From assembly GCF_000526995.1 (NCBI RefSeq), contig NZ_AZUI01000001.1, forward strand, positions 4,878,001-4,942,000: 64,000 nucleotides of DNA, in the 5' to 3' direction. Position numbers and translations under genes: made by a program. Below the pieces are notes generated by a model. It was not told the DNA's origin. It saw nothing but the letters and a program-made list of their open reading frames with translations, and did not search any database. The DNA is from Lacrimispora indolis DSM 755. GTDB taxonomy: Bacteria; Bacillota; Clostridia; Lachnospirales; Lachnospiraceae. Below are positions 1 to 7,041 of the stretch, one piece after another; position 1 is the first letter of the stretch; every line of letters starts with the position of its first letter.

Positions 1-348
1 CATGTGAATATTCACAAGGATCTGACGTTTTCTATTTCAGGACTGAGCATCATCATAAATATTTACGGAAATCCCATGGCAGCGGACTGGGACCATTCCA
101 AATCCCTTTCCTGGAAGGAAACCATCATGTTTTCTCTGGCCATGTCTTTGGACAGTCTGGTAGCCGGAGCCTTGTCAGGATTCTTGATGATATCTCCGGG
201 GCTTACGGCACTTACCGCTCTGGTTGTGGGAACTGCCGTCATGTACATGGGCCTGTTTCTGGGACGTAAGCTTGCTGCACTAAAGGGCTGGGATTTAACC
301 TGGGTCAGCGGCATACTGTTTTTGTTCCTGGCATTTGGGAAGTTGTGA
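1..348 (+). CDS. ytaF: Sporulation membrane protein YtaF / MntP-like, C-terminal part (cut by window edge)
   Basis: The reading frame is open from base 1, so the 5' end lies outside the window. About 115 residues are visible. They contain a stretch with SLSWKE, then SLAMSLDSLVAG, and further hydrophobic segments ending in a Gly- and Leu-rich helix. The acidic residue inside a hydrophobic helix (ALSLDSL type) is the hallmark of the YtaF/MntP family, whose relatives export Mn2+. YtaF itself is a conserved sporulation membrane protein of unclear transport role. A terminator hairpin follows directly. The family call is fairly safe; MntP versus YtaF cannot be settled from half a protein. Confidence 0.7.
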   Translation, partial: HVNIHKDLTFSISGLSIIINIYGNPMAADWDHSKSLSWKETIMFSLAMSLDSLVAGALSGFLMISPGLTALTALVVGTAVMYMGLFLGRKLAALKGWDLTWVSGILFLFLAFGKL

Positions 349-359
349 CCAGCTGATGG

Positions 360-404
360 AAAATGGGGTGACGCTCTTTTAAATGGGTTGCACCCCATTT
401 TTAA
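360..404 (+). terminator. Intrinsic terminator after ytaF, overlapping the next promoter
   Basis: A perfect 10-11 bp inverted repeat (AAAATGGGGTG at 360-370, CACCCCATTTT at 391-401) is followed by Ts. Its right arm overlaps the -35 box of the fliB promoter. Confidence 0.7.
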
Positions 405-416
405 ATGAGGTATAAT
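388..416 (+). promoter_or_regulatory. Sigma-A promoter for the FliB-like gene
   Basis: TTGCAC (388-393), a 17-bp spacer and TATAAT (411-416), about 28 bases before the start codon. The -35 box lies within the ytaF terminator stem. Confidence 0.7.
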
Positions 417-444
417 CGTTATCAAAAAACAGGAGCAATCATTT

Positions 445-1605
445 ATGCAGTTTACTATTCCACATTATTATAATAAATTCCGCTGTGTGGCAGGGAAGTG
501 TCCGGATACCTGCTGTGCAGGCTGGGCCATTATGATCGATGATCTCACAAAAAAGCGGTATCGGCTGCAAAAAGATGCCTTCGGCAGGAGGCTCCATCAT
601 TCTATTGACTGGAAAAATGGCTCCTTTAAGCAGTGCGGCCGCCGGTGTGCCTTTTTAAATGAGGACAATCTATGTGATATCTACCGGGAGGCCGGGCCGG
701 GAATGCTTTGCAAAACCTGCCGGGATTATCCAAGGCATACGGAGGAATATGAAGGAGTCAGGGAAATCTCCTTGTCATTGTCCTGCGAAGAGGCGGCAGG
801 GCTGATCCTTGGCTGTGAAGAGCCTGTACGCTTTCTTACAAAGGAAGATGAGAGAGAGGAGTCCTACCTGGATTTTGATATCTTTTTCTTTACAAAGCTT
901 ATGGATGCAAGGGAACTGATGGTTTCTATCCTGCAGAACCGGGATATAGACTGCCGTCTGCGCATTGCTATGGCGTTGGGTTTTTCTCATGATATGCAAA
1001 GGAGGATCCGCCAGGAAAAGCTTTCTCAGTTGGATGATTTGATGGAGCGGTATCAGGGAGCGGCCGGAGCGGAGCTTGCGGAAAAGAAGATGGCTGTCCG
1101 CAGGTTGAGCGGCAGGATGCGGTATGAAAAAATGAAGGAATGGTTTTCTCTCTTTGGAAAGCTTGAAGTGCTTAATCAGGACTGGCCTCAATACATGGGG
1201 AGCCTTAAAAAGATATTATTTGATGCCGGAGCGGAAAGCTATGAGGAAAACAGAAAGGCATTTGACCGGTATTTAATGGAAGAAGAGGGCAGGAAACGCC
1301 AATGGGAGCGGTGGAGCGAACAGCTTATGGTGTACTTTATCTTTACCTATTTCTGCGGAGCCGTTTATGACGGCCATCCCTATGCAAAGACAAAGCTTGC
1401 GGCAGTGAGCACCCTTCTCATTCAGGAAATGGCTCAGGCAGCTTTTAAAAGAAATGAAGGCAGGCTGGATTTTAAGGAATTTGTTCATTTGGCCCACTGG
1501 TTTTCCAGAGAGGTGGAGCATTCGGATGAGAATCTCAATGAACTGGAGAAAATATTCCGTTCTGATAAAAGCTTTGGCCTGGAAGAAATCTTATGGCTGC
1601 TATAG
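445..1605 (+). CDS. fliB: Flagellin lysine-N-methylase-like protein (FliB family)
   Basis: This 386-residue protein starts with a Cys-rich segment (C14, C19 and the pair C23-C24, followed by AGW), with more cysteines near residues 65-100 (CGRRC, then LCKTCRDYPRH). That pattern is typical of FliB proteins, in which clustered cysteines bind a metal or Fe-S centre and the enzyme methylates lysines on flagellin. The rest is helical and poorly conserved. It has its own promoter and terminator, and no flagellar gene is visible nearby, so it is an orphan copy. Clostridial genomes often carry several such paralogues, and the true substrate may not be flagellin. Confidence 0.8.
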   Translation: MQFTIPHYYNKFRCVAGKCPDTCCAGWAIMIDDLTKKRYRLQKDAFGRRLHHSIDWKNGSFKQCGRRCAFLNEDNLCDIYREAGPGMLCKTCRDYPRHTEEYEGVREISLSLSCEEAAGLILGCEEPVRFLTKEDEREESYLDFDIFFFTKLMDARELMVSILQNRDIDCRLRIAMALGFSHDMQRRIRQEKLSQLDDLMERYQGAAGAELAEKKMAVRRLSGRMRYEKMKEWFSLFGKLEVLNQDWPQYMGSLKKILFDAGAESYEENRKAFDRYLMEEEGRKRQWERWSEQLMVYFIFTYFCGAVYDGHPYAKTKLAAVSTLLIQEMAQAAFKRNEGRLDFKEFVHLAHWFSREVEHSDENLNELEKIFRSDKSFGLEEILWLL

Positions 1606-1627
1606 GAGATTAGAAGAAAGAAACGGC

Positions 1628-1684
1628 GATTGCCGGAATGATTCAGGGTTTTACAGACCGGAATCGTTCCGGCAATCTTTCTTC
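1628..1684 (+). terminator. Intrinsic terminator after fliB
   Basis: A 17-bp inverted repeat (GATTGCCGGAATGATTC at 1628-1644 and its near-perfect complement at 1661-1677, with one G-U pair) is followed by TTTCTT. It lies between the convergent fliB and lrgB genes. Confidence 0.8.
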
Positions 1685-1787
1685 CCCGATTTTCTCAAAC
1701 CAGAATTAACCGGCAAATCACCTGTATTTACCTGATTCCCCGCCTGGACATAAGTCGTATTCAATATCATAAGTGCCTGTATTTTGC

Positions 1788-2480
1788 TTATAAGAAATTA
1801 GAGAACACGGAAGCAAATATAACGGTGCATAATCCGGAGGTTGCAATGGCAAGGCTGCTCATGGCTCCTTCGATTTCCCCCATTTCCATGGCTTTCGTGG
1901 TCCCCATGGCATGGGAGGCGGAACCAATGGCAATGCCTTTGGCAATTGGCTCCGTAATTTTAAATGCTCTGCATACGGCTTCCGCAATGATGCTTCCCTG
2001 GATTCCGGTGACAATAATGCTGGCAACCGTAATGGTCACATATCCCTTCATTTCTTCTGAAATGCCCATTGCAATGGCAGTGGTAATGGATTTAGGCAAA
2101 AAGGTAACGTACTCCTGGTGATTTAAACCAAAGATAAGGGCCAGAAGCAGTACGGTGGACATTGTGGACAGAACTCCGGTCAGGGTCCCGGCTATAATGG
2201 CTCTGGAATGCTTCTTAAGCAGCTCCAGCTGGCGGTAAAGGGGGACTGCCAGGCAAATGGTAGCCGGGGTCAGAAGATAGCTGATGTAATTGGCGCTTTT
2301 GTTGTACACCTCATAATCAATATGAAATGCGGATAAAAATGCCATGACAATGCAAATGGATATCAAAAGAGGATTGAAAAGGGCCCATTTGAATCGTTTC
2401 TTCAAACGGAGTCCAACTTCATAGCCTAACAGGCTCAGCACTGCGCCAAAAAACAAAAAATCACTTACTGCATTACTCAT
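1788..2480 (-). CDS. lrgB: LrgB/CidB family membrane protein
   Basis: A 230-residue polytopic membrane protein with many hydrophobic helices and the conserved Gly-rich motifs KSITTAIAMGISEE and AIGSASHAMGTTKAMEMGE typical of LrgB. LrgB works with the holin-like LrgA in control of murein hydrolase export, cell lysis and, in some species, pyruvate uptake. The start codon overlaps the end of lrgA by 8 bp, so the two are translationally coupled. The length matches the family. Confidence 0.9.
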   Translation of the reverse strand: MSNAVSDFLFFGAVLSLLGYEVGLRLKKRFKWALFNPLLISICIVMAFLSAFHIDYEVYNKSANYISYLLTPATICLAVPLYRQLELLKKHSRAIIAGTLTGVLSTMSTVLLLALIFGLNHQEYVTFLPKSITTAIAMGISEEMKGYVTITVASIIVTGIQGSIIAEAVCRAFKITEPIAKGIAIGSASHAMGTTKAMEMGEIEGAMSSLAIATSGLCTVIFASVFSNFL

Positions 2481-2844
2481 TTTTTTCTGCCTTTCTGTTA
2501 CTGTCGTTTTTTATGAAAAACTGAGTCACCTTTCCGGTGATCACCATGACGATGACCGTGGAAACCAGGTTGATCACCAGAAATGGGATTAAAATAGGCC
2601 GAAGGACTCCCCAGGAATCCAAAAGTCCGACGGCTGCCGGAATAAACATCAATGGCATGATATCAATAAGAAATATGCTGGCGTCCTCAACTGCTTCCAA
2701 TGGGATCCATCGTTTTTTTAACCCAATCAGCATGATCAGCAGACCATAAATGCTTGCAGGCACCGGAAGGGGAATAAACAGGTGTATGATCTCTCCGGCC
2801 AGGGATATGAAAAGAATAATAGTGAATTGTCTGATGTATTTCAT
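2473..2844 (-). CDS. lrgA: LrgA/CidA family holin-like protein
   Basis: A 123-residue protein with four predicted membrane helices. It begins MKYIRQFTIILFISLAGE and contains LPVPASIYGLLIMLIGL, the family signature. LrgA/CidA proteins are small holin-like membrane proteins that act with LrgB. It is the first gene of a two-gene minus-strand operon with a strong promoter at 2889-2917. An AGGAGG-type ribosome binding site (reading on the minus strand) lies just before the start. No LytSR-type regulator is adjacent. Confidence 0.9.
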   Translation of the reverse strand: MKYIRQFTIILFISLAGEIIHLFIPLPVPASIYGLLIMLIGLKKRWIPLEAVEDASIFLIDIMPLMFIPAAVGLLDSWGVLRPILIPFLVINLVSTVIVMVITGKVTQFFIKNDSNRKAEKNE

Positions 2845-2888
2845 TACAAAGCCTCCTTAGTTTCCTTCCTGGTTTTCAACTATGGTTT

Positions 2889-2917
2889 ATCCTAAACTTA
2901 ATTGCGTGTCTTGTCAA
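2889..2917 (-). promoter_or_regulatory. Sigma-A promoter for lrgAB
   Basis: On the minus strand: TTGACA (2912-2917), a 17-bp spacer, TAGGAT (2889-2894). The -35 box is perfect. Confidence 0.7.
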
Positions 2918-2946
2918 ATGGTTTTATTAATATGATCTATTTTTTA

Positions 2947-2975
2947 TTGGCAAATTAAGGGCTTCAGGATATAAT
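2947..2975 (+). promoter_or_regulatory. Sigma-A promoter for the PAP2 phosphatase gene
   Basis: TTGGCA (2947-2952), a 17-bp spacer and TATAAT (2970-2975), about 34 bases before the start. It is divergent from the lrgA promoter. Confidence 0.7.
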
Positions 2976-3009
2976 AAGAGCATGAATAAAAAAGGAGCAA
3001 AGAAGCATA

Positions 3010-3558
3010 ATGGCTGGCATAGAATTTGGCATTTTATATTTTTTACAATCATTACATACTCCCTGGCTGGATGTGTTTATGAAGGAGATAACCGGTCTGG
3101 GTGACAGCGGAATTTTTTGGATCATTACCGGCATTGTTTTACTGTGCTTTAAAAAGACAAGAGTCGCGGGTTTCTGCGTTATTTTGTCCCTGGCAGTCGG
3201 ATTTTTGATGGGAAATATGATTCTTAAGAATCTGGTTGCAAGAGAACGGCCCTGTTGGATTGATACCAGTATCCCCCTTCTGATCAGGAACCCAAAGGAT
3301 TATTCTTTCCCTTCCGGGCATACCCTGGCTTCCTTTGAAGGAGCCGTGAGCATCTGGCTTTATAACCGGAAATGGGGAACTGCCTCTCTGGTTCTGGCAG
3401 TGCTCATCAGTTTTTCCAGGCTGTATCTGTTTGTCCATTTCCCGACTGATGTGCTGGGAGGGCTGTTTCTGGGCATTTTAATCGCTGTTCTGGTTCACTG
3501 GGCGGTGGAGAGAGGAGGAATTTCTAAAAAAAATACTTGCTTTCCCTGGAATCTGTGA
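3010..3558 (+). CDS. Membrane-associated PAP2 family phosphatase
   Basis: This 182-residue integral membrane protein has all three acid-phosphatase motifs: K73-x6-R80-P81, P101-S-G-H104, and S136-R137-x5-H143-x3-D147. Such enzymes dephosphorylate lipid phosphates such as undecaprenyl diphosphate or phosphatidic acid at the membrane. The ribosome binding site AAAGGAG precedes the ATG. The gene is monocistronic, and its last bases overlap the promoter of the folT riboswitch. UppP/BcrC-type activity is possible, but the substrate cannot be read from sequence. Confidence 0.88.
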   Translation: MAGIEFGILYFLQSLHTPWLDVFMKEITGLGDSGIFWIITGIVLLCFKKTRVAGFCVILSLAVGFLMGNMILKNLVARERPCWIDTSIPLLIRNPKDYSFPSGHTLASFEGAVSIWLYNRKWGTASLVLAVLISFSRLYLFVHFPTDVLGGLFLGILIAVLVHWAVERGGISKKNTCFPWNL

Positions 3559-3564
3559 TATACT
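3537..3564 (+). promoter_or_regulatory. Promoter of the THF riboswitch-folT transcript
   Basis: TTGCTT (3537-3542), a 16-bp spacer and TATACT (3559-3564). It overlaps the last codons of the PAP2 gene. Confidence 0.55.
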
Positions 3565-3594
3565 GATGGCGTTACAAAATACAATATTATAAAT

Positions 3595-3692
3595 CGCAGA
3601 GTAGACCCGTGTGCGTTAAGTGCCGGCTGAACAGGGAGTTGTCAGCTGGACGAAAAGATTTTCTTGCGGTACACCGGTCGCATCCCGCTGCA
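3595..3692 (+). ncRNA. Tetrahydrofolate (THF) riboswitch
   Basis: The leader contains the recognisable folT-type THF aptamer. It has a 5' GCAGAGTAGAC segment, the conserved GTGCGTTAAGTGCC core, a GGCTGA...TCAGC internal hairpin, and a 3' GGTCGCATCCCGCTGC segment whose end pairs with the 5' strand to close P1. It sits between a promoter and the folate transporter gene, as expected for feedback by reduced folates. About 60 bases separate the aptamer from the start codon, leaving room for an expression platform; no T-tract terminator is seen there, so control of translation initiation is more likely. Confidence 0.85.
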
Positions 3693-3752
3693 TCAGAAGA
3701 TAGGAATAATATCTCCGGTTGTAGTTTGAGGTCTGCAAAGGAGGTATTTTTT

Positions 3753-4337
3753 ATGAAAAAATTCGTCACTTTGTTCACCGATTCTTACAGAGAACTGAAA
3801 TCTGTAAGTACCATCACCACGTCTGCCATGTTTGGCGCAGTAGCAATTGTCTTAGGCATGTTTTCCATTAACATGGGAAATTACATCCGGATCAGTTTTT
3901 CTTCCATTCCAAACGGAATCGTTTCGTATCTGTTTGGTCCGGTAGTAGGAGGTCTGTTTTCCGGAAGCATGGATGTGCTTAAATACTTGTTAAAGCCTAC
4001 GGGTGCATTTTTCCCGGGGCTGACTCTGGTTACTGTTTTGGCAGGTATTATGTATGGCTGTATGTATTACAGAAAGCCTGTTACCTTAAAAAGGGTCCTG
4101 ATCTCCAAGTTTCTTGTCATGCTGGTCTGCAACGTGATCCTTAATACCATGTGTCTTTCCATCCTGTACGGAAAGGGGTTTATGGTGCTTCTCCCGGCAA
4201 GGGCGTTTAAAAACCTGGTTATGTGGCCCATTGATTCCATGATTTTTTATACCATGGTAAAAGCCCTGGATACTATGGGGGTATTTAAGACCATTCGCAG
4301 AGCCGGAACTGCAGGAACAAAATCAAATACCCTGTAG
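3753..4337 (+). CDS. folT: Folate ECF transporter S component FolT
   Basis: The real start is the ATG at 3753, which follows a strong AAAGGAGG site; a longer upstream frame would run through the riboswitch. The roughly 194-residue membrane protein has the folate S-component pattern: SVSTITTSAMFGAVAIVLGM, IRISFSSIPNGIVSYLFGPVVGG and AFKNLVMWPIDS. S components bind the vitamin and dock on a shared energising module (EcfA, EcfA', EcfT), which is not in this window. The THF riboswitch upstream independently supports folate as ligand. The last residues are short of the rest of the family and unremarkable. Confidence 0.92.
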   Translation: MKKFVTLFTDSYRELKSVSTITTSAMFGAVAIVLGMFSINMGNYIRISFSSIPNGIVSYLFGPVVGGLFSGSMDVLKYLLKPTGAFFPGLTLVTVLAGIMYGCMYYRKPVTLKRVLISKFLVMLVCNVILNTMCLSILYGKGFMVLLPARAFKNLVMWPIDSMIFYTMVKALDTMGVFKTIRRAGTAGTKSNTL

Positions 4338-4418
4338 CAAGCGATAGGGTATCTGGGTCCGTGGGCAGCCGTCAAAGTTAAGCTTTTCTGACATTGGCTC
4401 GTTGACTTCACGGGAATA

Positions 4419-4468
4419 ATGAACAAAGGCCTGTAGCGTCGGAAATGACGGCACAGGCCTTTGTTCAT
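4419..4468 (+). other. Long perfect intergenic hairpin without T-tract
   Basis: A 16-bp perfect inverted repeat (ATGAACAAAGGCCTGT at 4419-4434 and its complement at 4453-4468) with an 18-base loop that can itself form a short inner stem. No T-run follows. It lies between folT and the next terminator, inside a 100-base structured segment. Confidence 0.6.
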
Positions 4469-4480
4469 CATCGGATGGAC

Positions 4481-4505
4481 GGGCTGAAAAACAGCCCTTT
4501 TATCT
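4481..4505 (+). terminator. Intrinsic terminator downstream of folT
   Basis: GGGCTG (4481-4486), loop of five As, CAGCCC (4492-4497), then TTTTATCTT. Confidence 0.75.
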
Positions 4506-4509
4506 TCAC

Positions 4510-4543
4510 TTGCGTTGCAAGTTCAGATAAGTTATAATATAAT
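4510..4543 (+). promoter_or_regulatory. Two overlapping sigma-A promoters for the HAD-Mrp-alarmone operon
   Basis: TTGCGT (4510-4515) with TATAAT (4533-4538), and TTGCAA (4515-4520) with TATAAT (4538-4543), both with 17-bp spacers and shifted by 5 bp. Confidence 0.6.
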
Positions 4544-4603
4544 CTTAAGTGTTTGTAAGGTCAGGCAGGTAAGAATAATCAGTTAAAGAAGGAATGATGG
4601 AAA

Positions 4604-5422
4604 ATGGAAAGGCGGATAAAAGCCATTTTTTTTGATATTGACGGTACGCTGAGGGATTTCCAGACAGGAAGGATTCCGGACAGCACAAAAGAAGCGCTTT
4701 TGGAAGCCAGAAAGGCAGGGATCCTTCTGTTTATTGCCACAGGACGCCATAAGCTTGAAATGGAAGAGGAAGATCTTTTGGAGGGAATCCCCTTTGACGG
4801 CTATGTGACATTAAACGGCCAGTATTGCTATTGCGGGGAAAGAGTTATTTATGATTTTCCCATTGATCCTGTTGAAGTTGACAAAACTTTGACACTCTTA
4901 GAGGAGGAGCCGTTTCCCTGTCTGTTTATGGAAGGGGACTGCATGTACATCAATATGGTGAATTCCATGGTAGAGAAGGTCCAGTTGGAAATCGGGACCA
5001 GGATTCCGCAGGTTTTAAATGTGGAACGGGCCAGAAGCCAGCGCATTTACCAGATTATCCCTTACGTTTCCTATGACATGGAAAGTAAGCTGAGAAAGCA
5101 TCTTGTTGGCTGTGAGTTCATACGATGGCACGACGAGATGGCCTGTGACGTGATTCCGGCAGGCGGAAGCAAATGGAGGGGAATCATGAAGATGTCGGCA
5201 CATTATGGATTCTCTGCCCATGAGATGGCTGCCATTGGAGACGGCACGAACGATATTTCCATGATAACTGGTGCAGGTCTTGGGATTGCCATGGGAAATG
5301 CATCTGACACGGTCAAGGAAGCGGCCGGATACATTACGGATTCTATAGAAGCAGACGGCTTAAAAAAAGCTGTTTTCCATATATTAGATTATAATTCATT
5401 AGGAGGAATGATCCATGAGTGA
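4604..5422 (+). CDS. Cof-type HAD-IIB hydrolase
   Basis: A 272-residue cytoplasmic phosphatase of the haloacid dehalogenase superfamily. Motif I is D11-I-D13-G-T near the N-terminus, motif II is the Thr in FIATGR, and motif IV is GDGTND at 212-217, followed by GLGIAMGNA. These mark the Cof/IIB subfamily that dephosphorylates sugar phosphates or flavin nucleotides. It is the first gene of an operon with the Mrp-like ATPase, which it overlaps by 8 bp. The substrate is not inferable. Confidence 0.88.
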   Translation: MERRIKAIFFDIDGTLRDFQTGRIPDSTKEALLEARKAGILLFIATGRHKLEMEEEDLLEGIPFDGYVTLNGQYCYCGERVIYDFPIDPVEVDKTLTLLEEEPFPCLFMEGDCMYINMVNSMVEKVQLEIGTRIPQVLNVERARSQRIYQIIPYVSYDMESKLRKHLVGCEFIRWHDEMACDVIPAGGSKWRGIMKMSAHYGFSAHEMAAIGDGTNDISMITGAGLGIAMGNASDTVKEAAGYITDSIEADGLKKAVFHILDYNSLGGMIHE

Positions 5423-6251
5423 AGTAAATTGTACTCATAATTGTAATACCTGTGGTGAGAGCTGCAGCAGCCGGGAGGAGCCGGTAAGCTTTTTAGAGCC
5501 CCTTAACCCTGCCAGTACAGTAAAAAAGGTAATCGGCGTTGTAAGCGGAAAGGGCGGTGTAGGAAAATCTCTGGTGACTTCCATGATGGCTGTGGGCATG
5601 AATGCCAGGGGATATAAAACAGCCATTCTGGATGCGGATATTACCGGTCCATCCATACCAAAAGCATTTGGCCTTTCTGATTATGGTGTGGGCATGACGC
5701 CGAACGGTCTCATGATCCCGGCTACTACTGCAACGGGAATTGAAGTGATGTCGGCAAATTTAATCCTGGACCATGAGACGGATCCGGTCATCTGGAGAGG
5801 CCCTGTCATTGCAGGAGCAGTCAAGCAGTTCTGGCAGGAAGCCCTTTGGGAGAATATTGACTACATGTTTGTGGACATGCCGCCTGGAACAGGAGATGTG
5901 CCCCTGACCGTGTTCCAGTCCCTTCCTGTGGATGGAATCATTATTGTGACCTCTCCCCAGGAGCTTGTTACCATGATTGTTGAAAAAGCAGTAAATATGG
6001 CAAAAAAGATGAATATACCCATTCTGGGCCTTGTGGAGAACATGAGTTACCTGGTCTGTCCGGACTGCGGAAAACAGATCTCTGTATTTGGAGAGAGCCG
6101 TGTTGATGAAGCTGCAAAAAACAATGGCCTTACCGTACTGGCTAAGATACCCATTGACCCAAGGATTGCAGCAGCAGTGGATGAAGGTACCATCGAGTAT
6201 TTAGAAGCGACCTGGCTTGACAAGGCGGTTGTGGCAGCAGAAAAAGCATAA
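5415..6251 (+). CDS. Mrp/NBP35-type iron-sulfur carrier ATPase
   Basis: This 278-residue P-loop protein has an N-terminal four-Cys cluster (C6, C10, C13, C17) like NBP35, the deviant Walker A motif SGKGGVGKS at 44-52, VDMPPGTGD in the middle, and a C-terminal CPDC at 215-218 that holds the bridging Fe-S cluster. Members assemble and transfer [4Fe-4S] clusters to apo-proteins in the cytoplasm. Translation is coupled to the HAD gene (8-bp overlap), with a GGAGGAATG site just before the start. Anaerobic clostridia usually carry this as their Mrp/ApbC protein. Confidence 0.92.
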   Translation: MSEVNCTHNCNTCGESCSSREEPVSFLEPLNPASTVKKVIGVVSGKGGVGKSLVTSMMAVGMNARGYKTAILDADITGPSIPKAFGLSDYGVGMTPNGLMIPATTATGIEVMSANLILDHETDPVIWRGPVIAGAVKQFWQEALWENIDYMFVDMPPGTGDVPLTVFQSLPVDGIIIVTSPQELVTMIVEKAVNMAKKMNIPILGLVENMSYLVCPDCGKQISVFGESRVDEAAKNNGLTVLAKIPIDPRIAAAVDEGTIEYLEATWLDKAVVAAEKA

Positions 6252-6276
6252 GTAATTTACGTTTCGAGGGATAAGA

Positions 6277-6987
6277 ATGAATATTAGCATGAACCCCAAT
6301 AGTGAATTGAACCAGTCCATTGTGAATGTTCCCAATCTGGTTCAGGTTCCGGATCCGCTTATCAAGCAGGCATACCAGTTTCAGGAAGCTATGATGATGT
6401 ATACCTGTGCGATCCGGGAGATCAAAACAAAACTGGAGGTCTTAAACGACGAACTGTCGGTGAGAAATTCCAGAAACCCCATTGAGCTGGTCAAGTCCAG
6501 AGTCAAAAAGCCTGTGAGTATTGTAGAAAAGCTTCAGCGGAGAGGACTGCCTGTTTCCATGGAATCCATGATGGACAACTTAGATGATGTGGCGGGAATC
6601 CGTGTGATCTGTTCCTTTCTGGATGATATTTATGCGGTGGCAGAGATGCTGGCCAGACAGGATGATGTGCATATCATTGCCATTAAGGATTATATCCGGC
6701 AACCGAAAAAAAACGGGTACCGCAGCTATCATATGATCGTGGAGATTCCGGTTTTCTTCTCTGACCAGAAAAAATGGATGAGAGCCGAGGTCCAGATCCG
6801 TACCATTGCCATGGATTTCTGGGCCAGCTTAGACCACCAGCTAAAATATAAGAAAGAAGTGGAAGAGTATTCCCAGGAAATCAGCGAAGAACTGCGGGAA
6901 TGTGCGGATGTGATCGCTCAGACCGACGAACGGATGCTGGGAATCAGAAAGAGAATTGAGGATCATGGGATCTCTGTCTCAAAATAA
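6277..6987 (+). CDS. Small alarmone synthetase, RelQ/YjbM-like GTP pyrophosphokinase
   Basis: A 236-residue RelA/SpoT synthetase domain without hydrolase, TGS or ACT domains. Recognisable parts are SRVKKPVSIVEKLQRRG, DDVAGIRVICSF, DYIRQPKKNGYRSYH and RAEVQIRTIAMDFWASLDHQLKYK, which hold the ATP/GTP-binding and catalytic residues for (p)ppGpp synthesis. The size fits RelQ. It closes a three-gene operon and is followed by a bidirectional terminator. Regulation is probably transcriptional or allosteric, since no hydrolase domain is present. Confidence 0.92.
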   Translation: MNISMNPNSELNQSIVNVPNLVQVPDPLIKQAYQFQEAMMMYTCAIREIKTKLEVLNDELSVRNSRNPIELVKSRVKKPVSIVEKLQRRGLPVSMESMMDNLDDVAGIRVICSFLDDIYAVAEMLARQDDVHIIAIKDYIRQPKKNGYRSYHMIVEIPVFFSDQKKWMRAEVQIRTIAMDFWASLDHQLKYKKEVEEYSQEISEELRECADVIAQTDERMLGIRKRIEDHGISVSK

Positions 6988-6995
6988 ATAAAGGA

Positions 6996-7040
6996 AGGAA
7001 GGGCGTAATTGGAGAGATTCCCAATTACGCCCTTCCTATA
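6996..7040. terminator. Bidirectional terminator between convergent genes
   Basis: A perfect 17-bp inverted repeat (AGGAAGGGCGTAATTGG at 6996-7012 and its complement at 7021-7037) with an 8-base loop, between the alarmone synthetase and the histidine kinase on opposite strands. Confidence 0.8.
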
Positions 7041-7041
7041 T

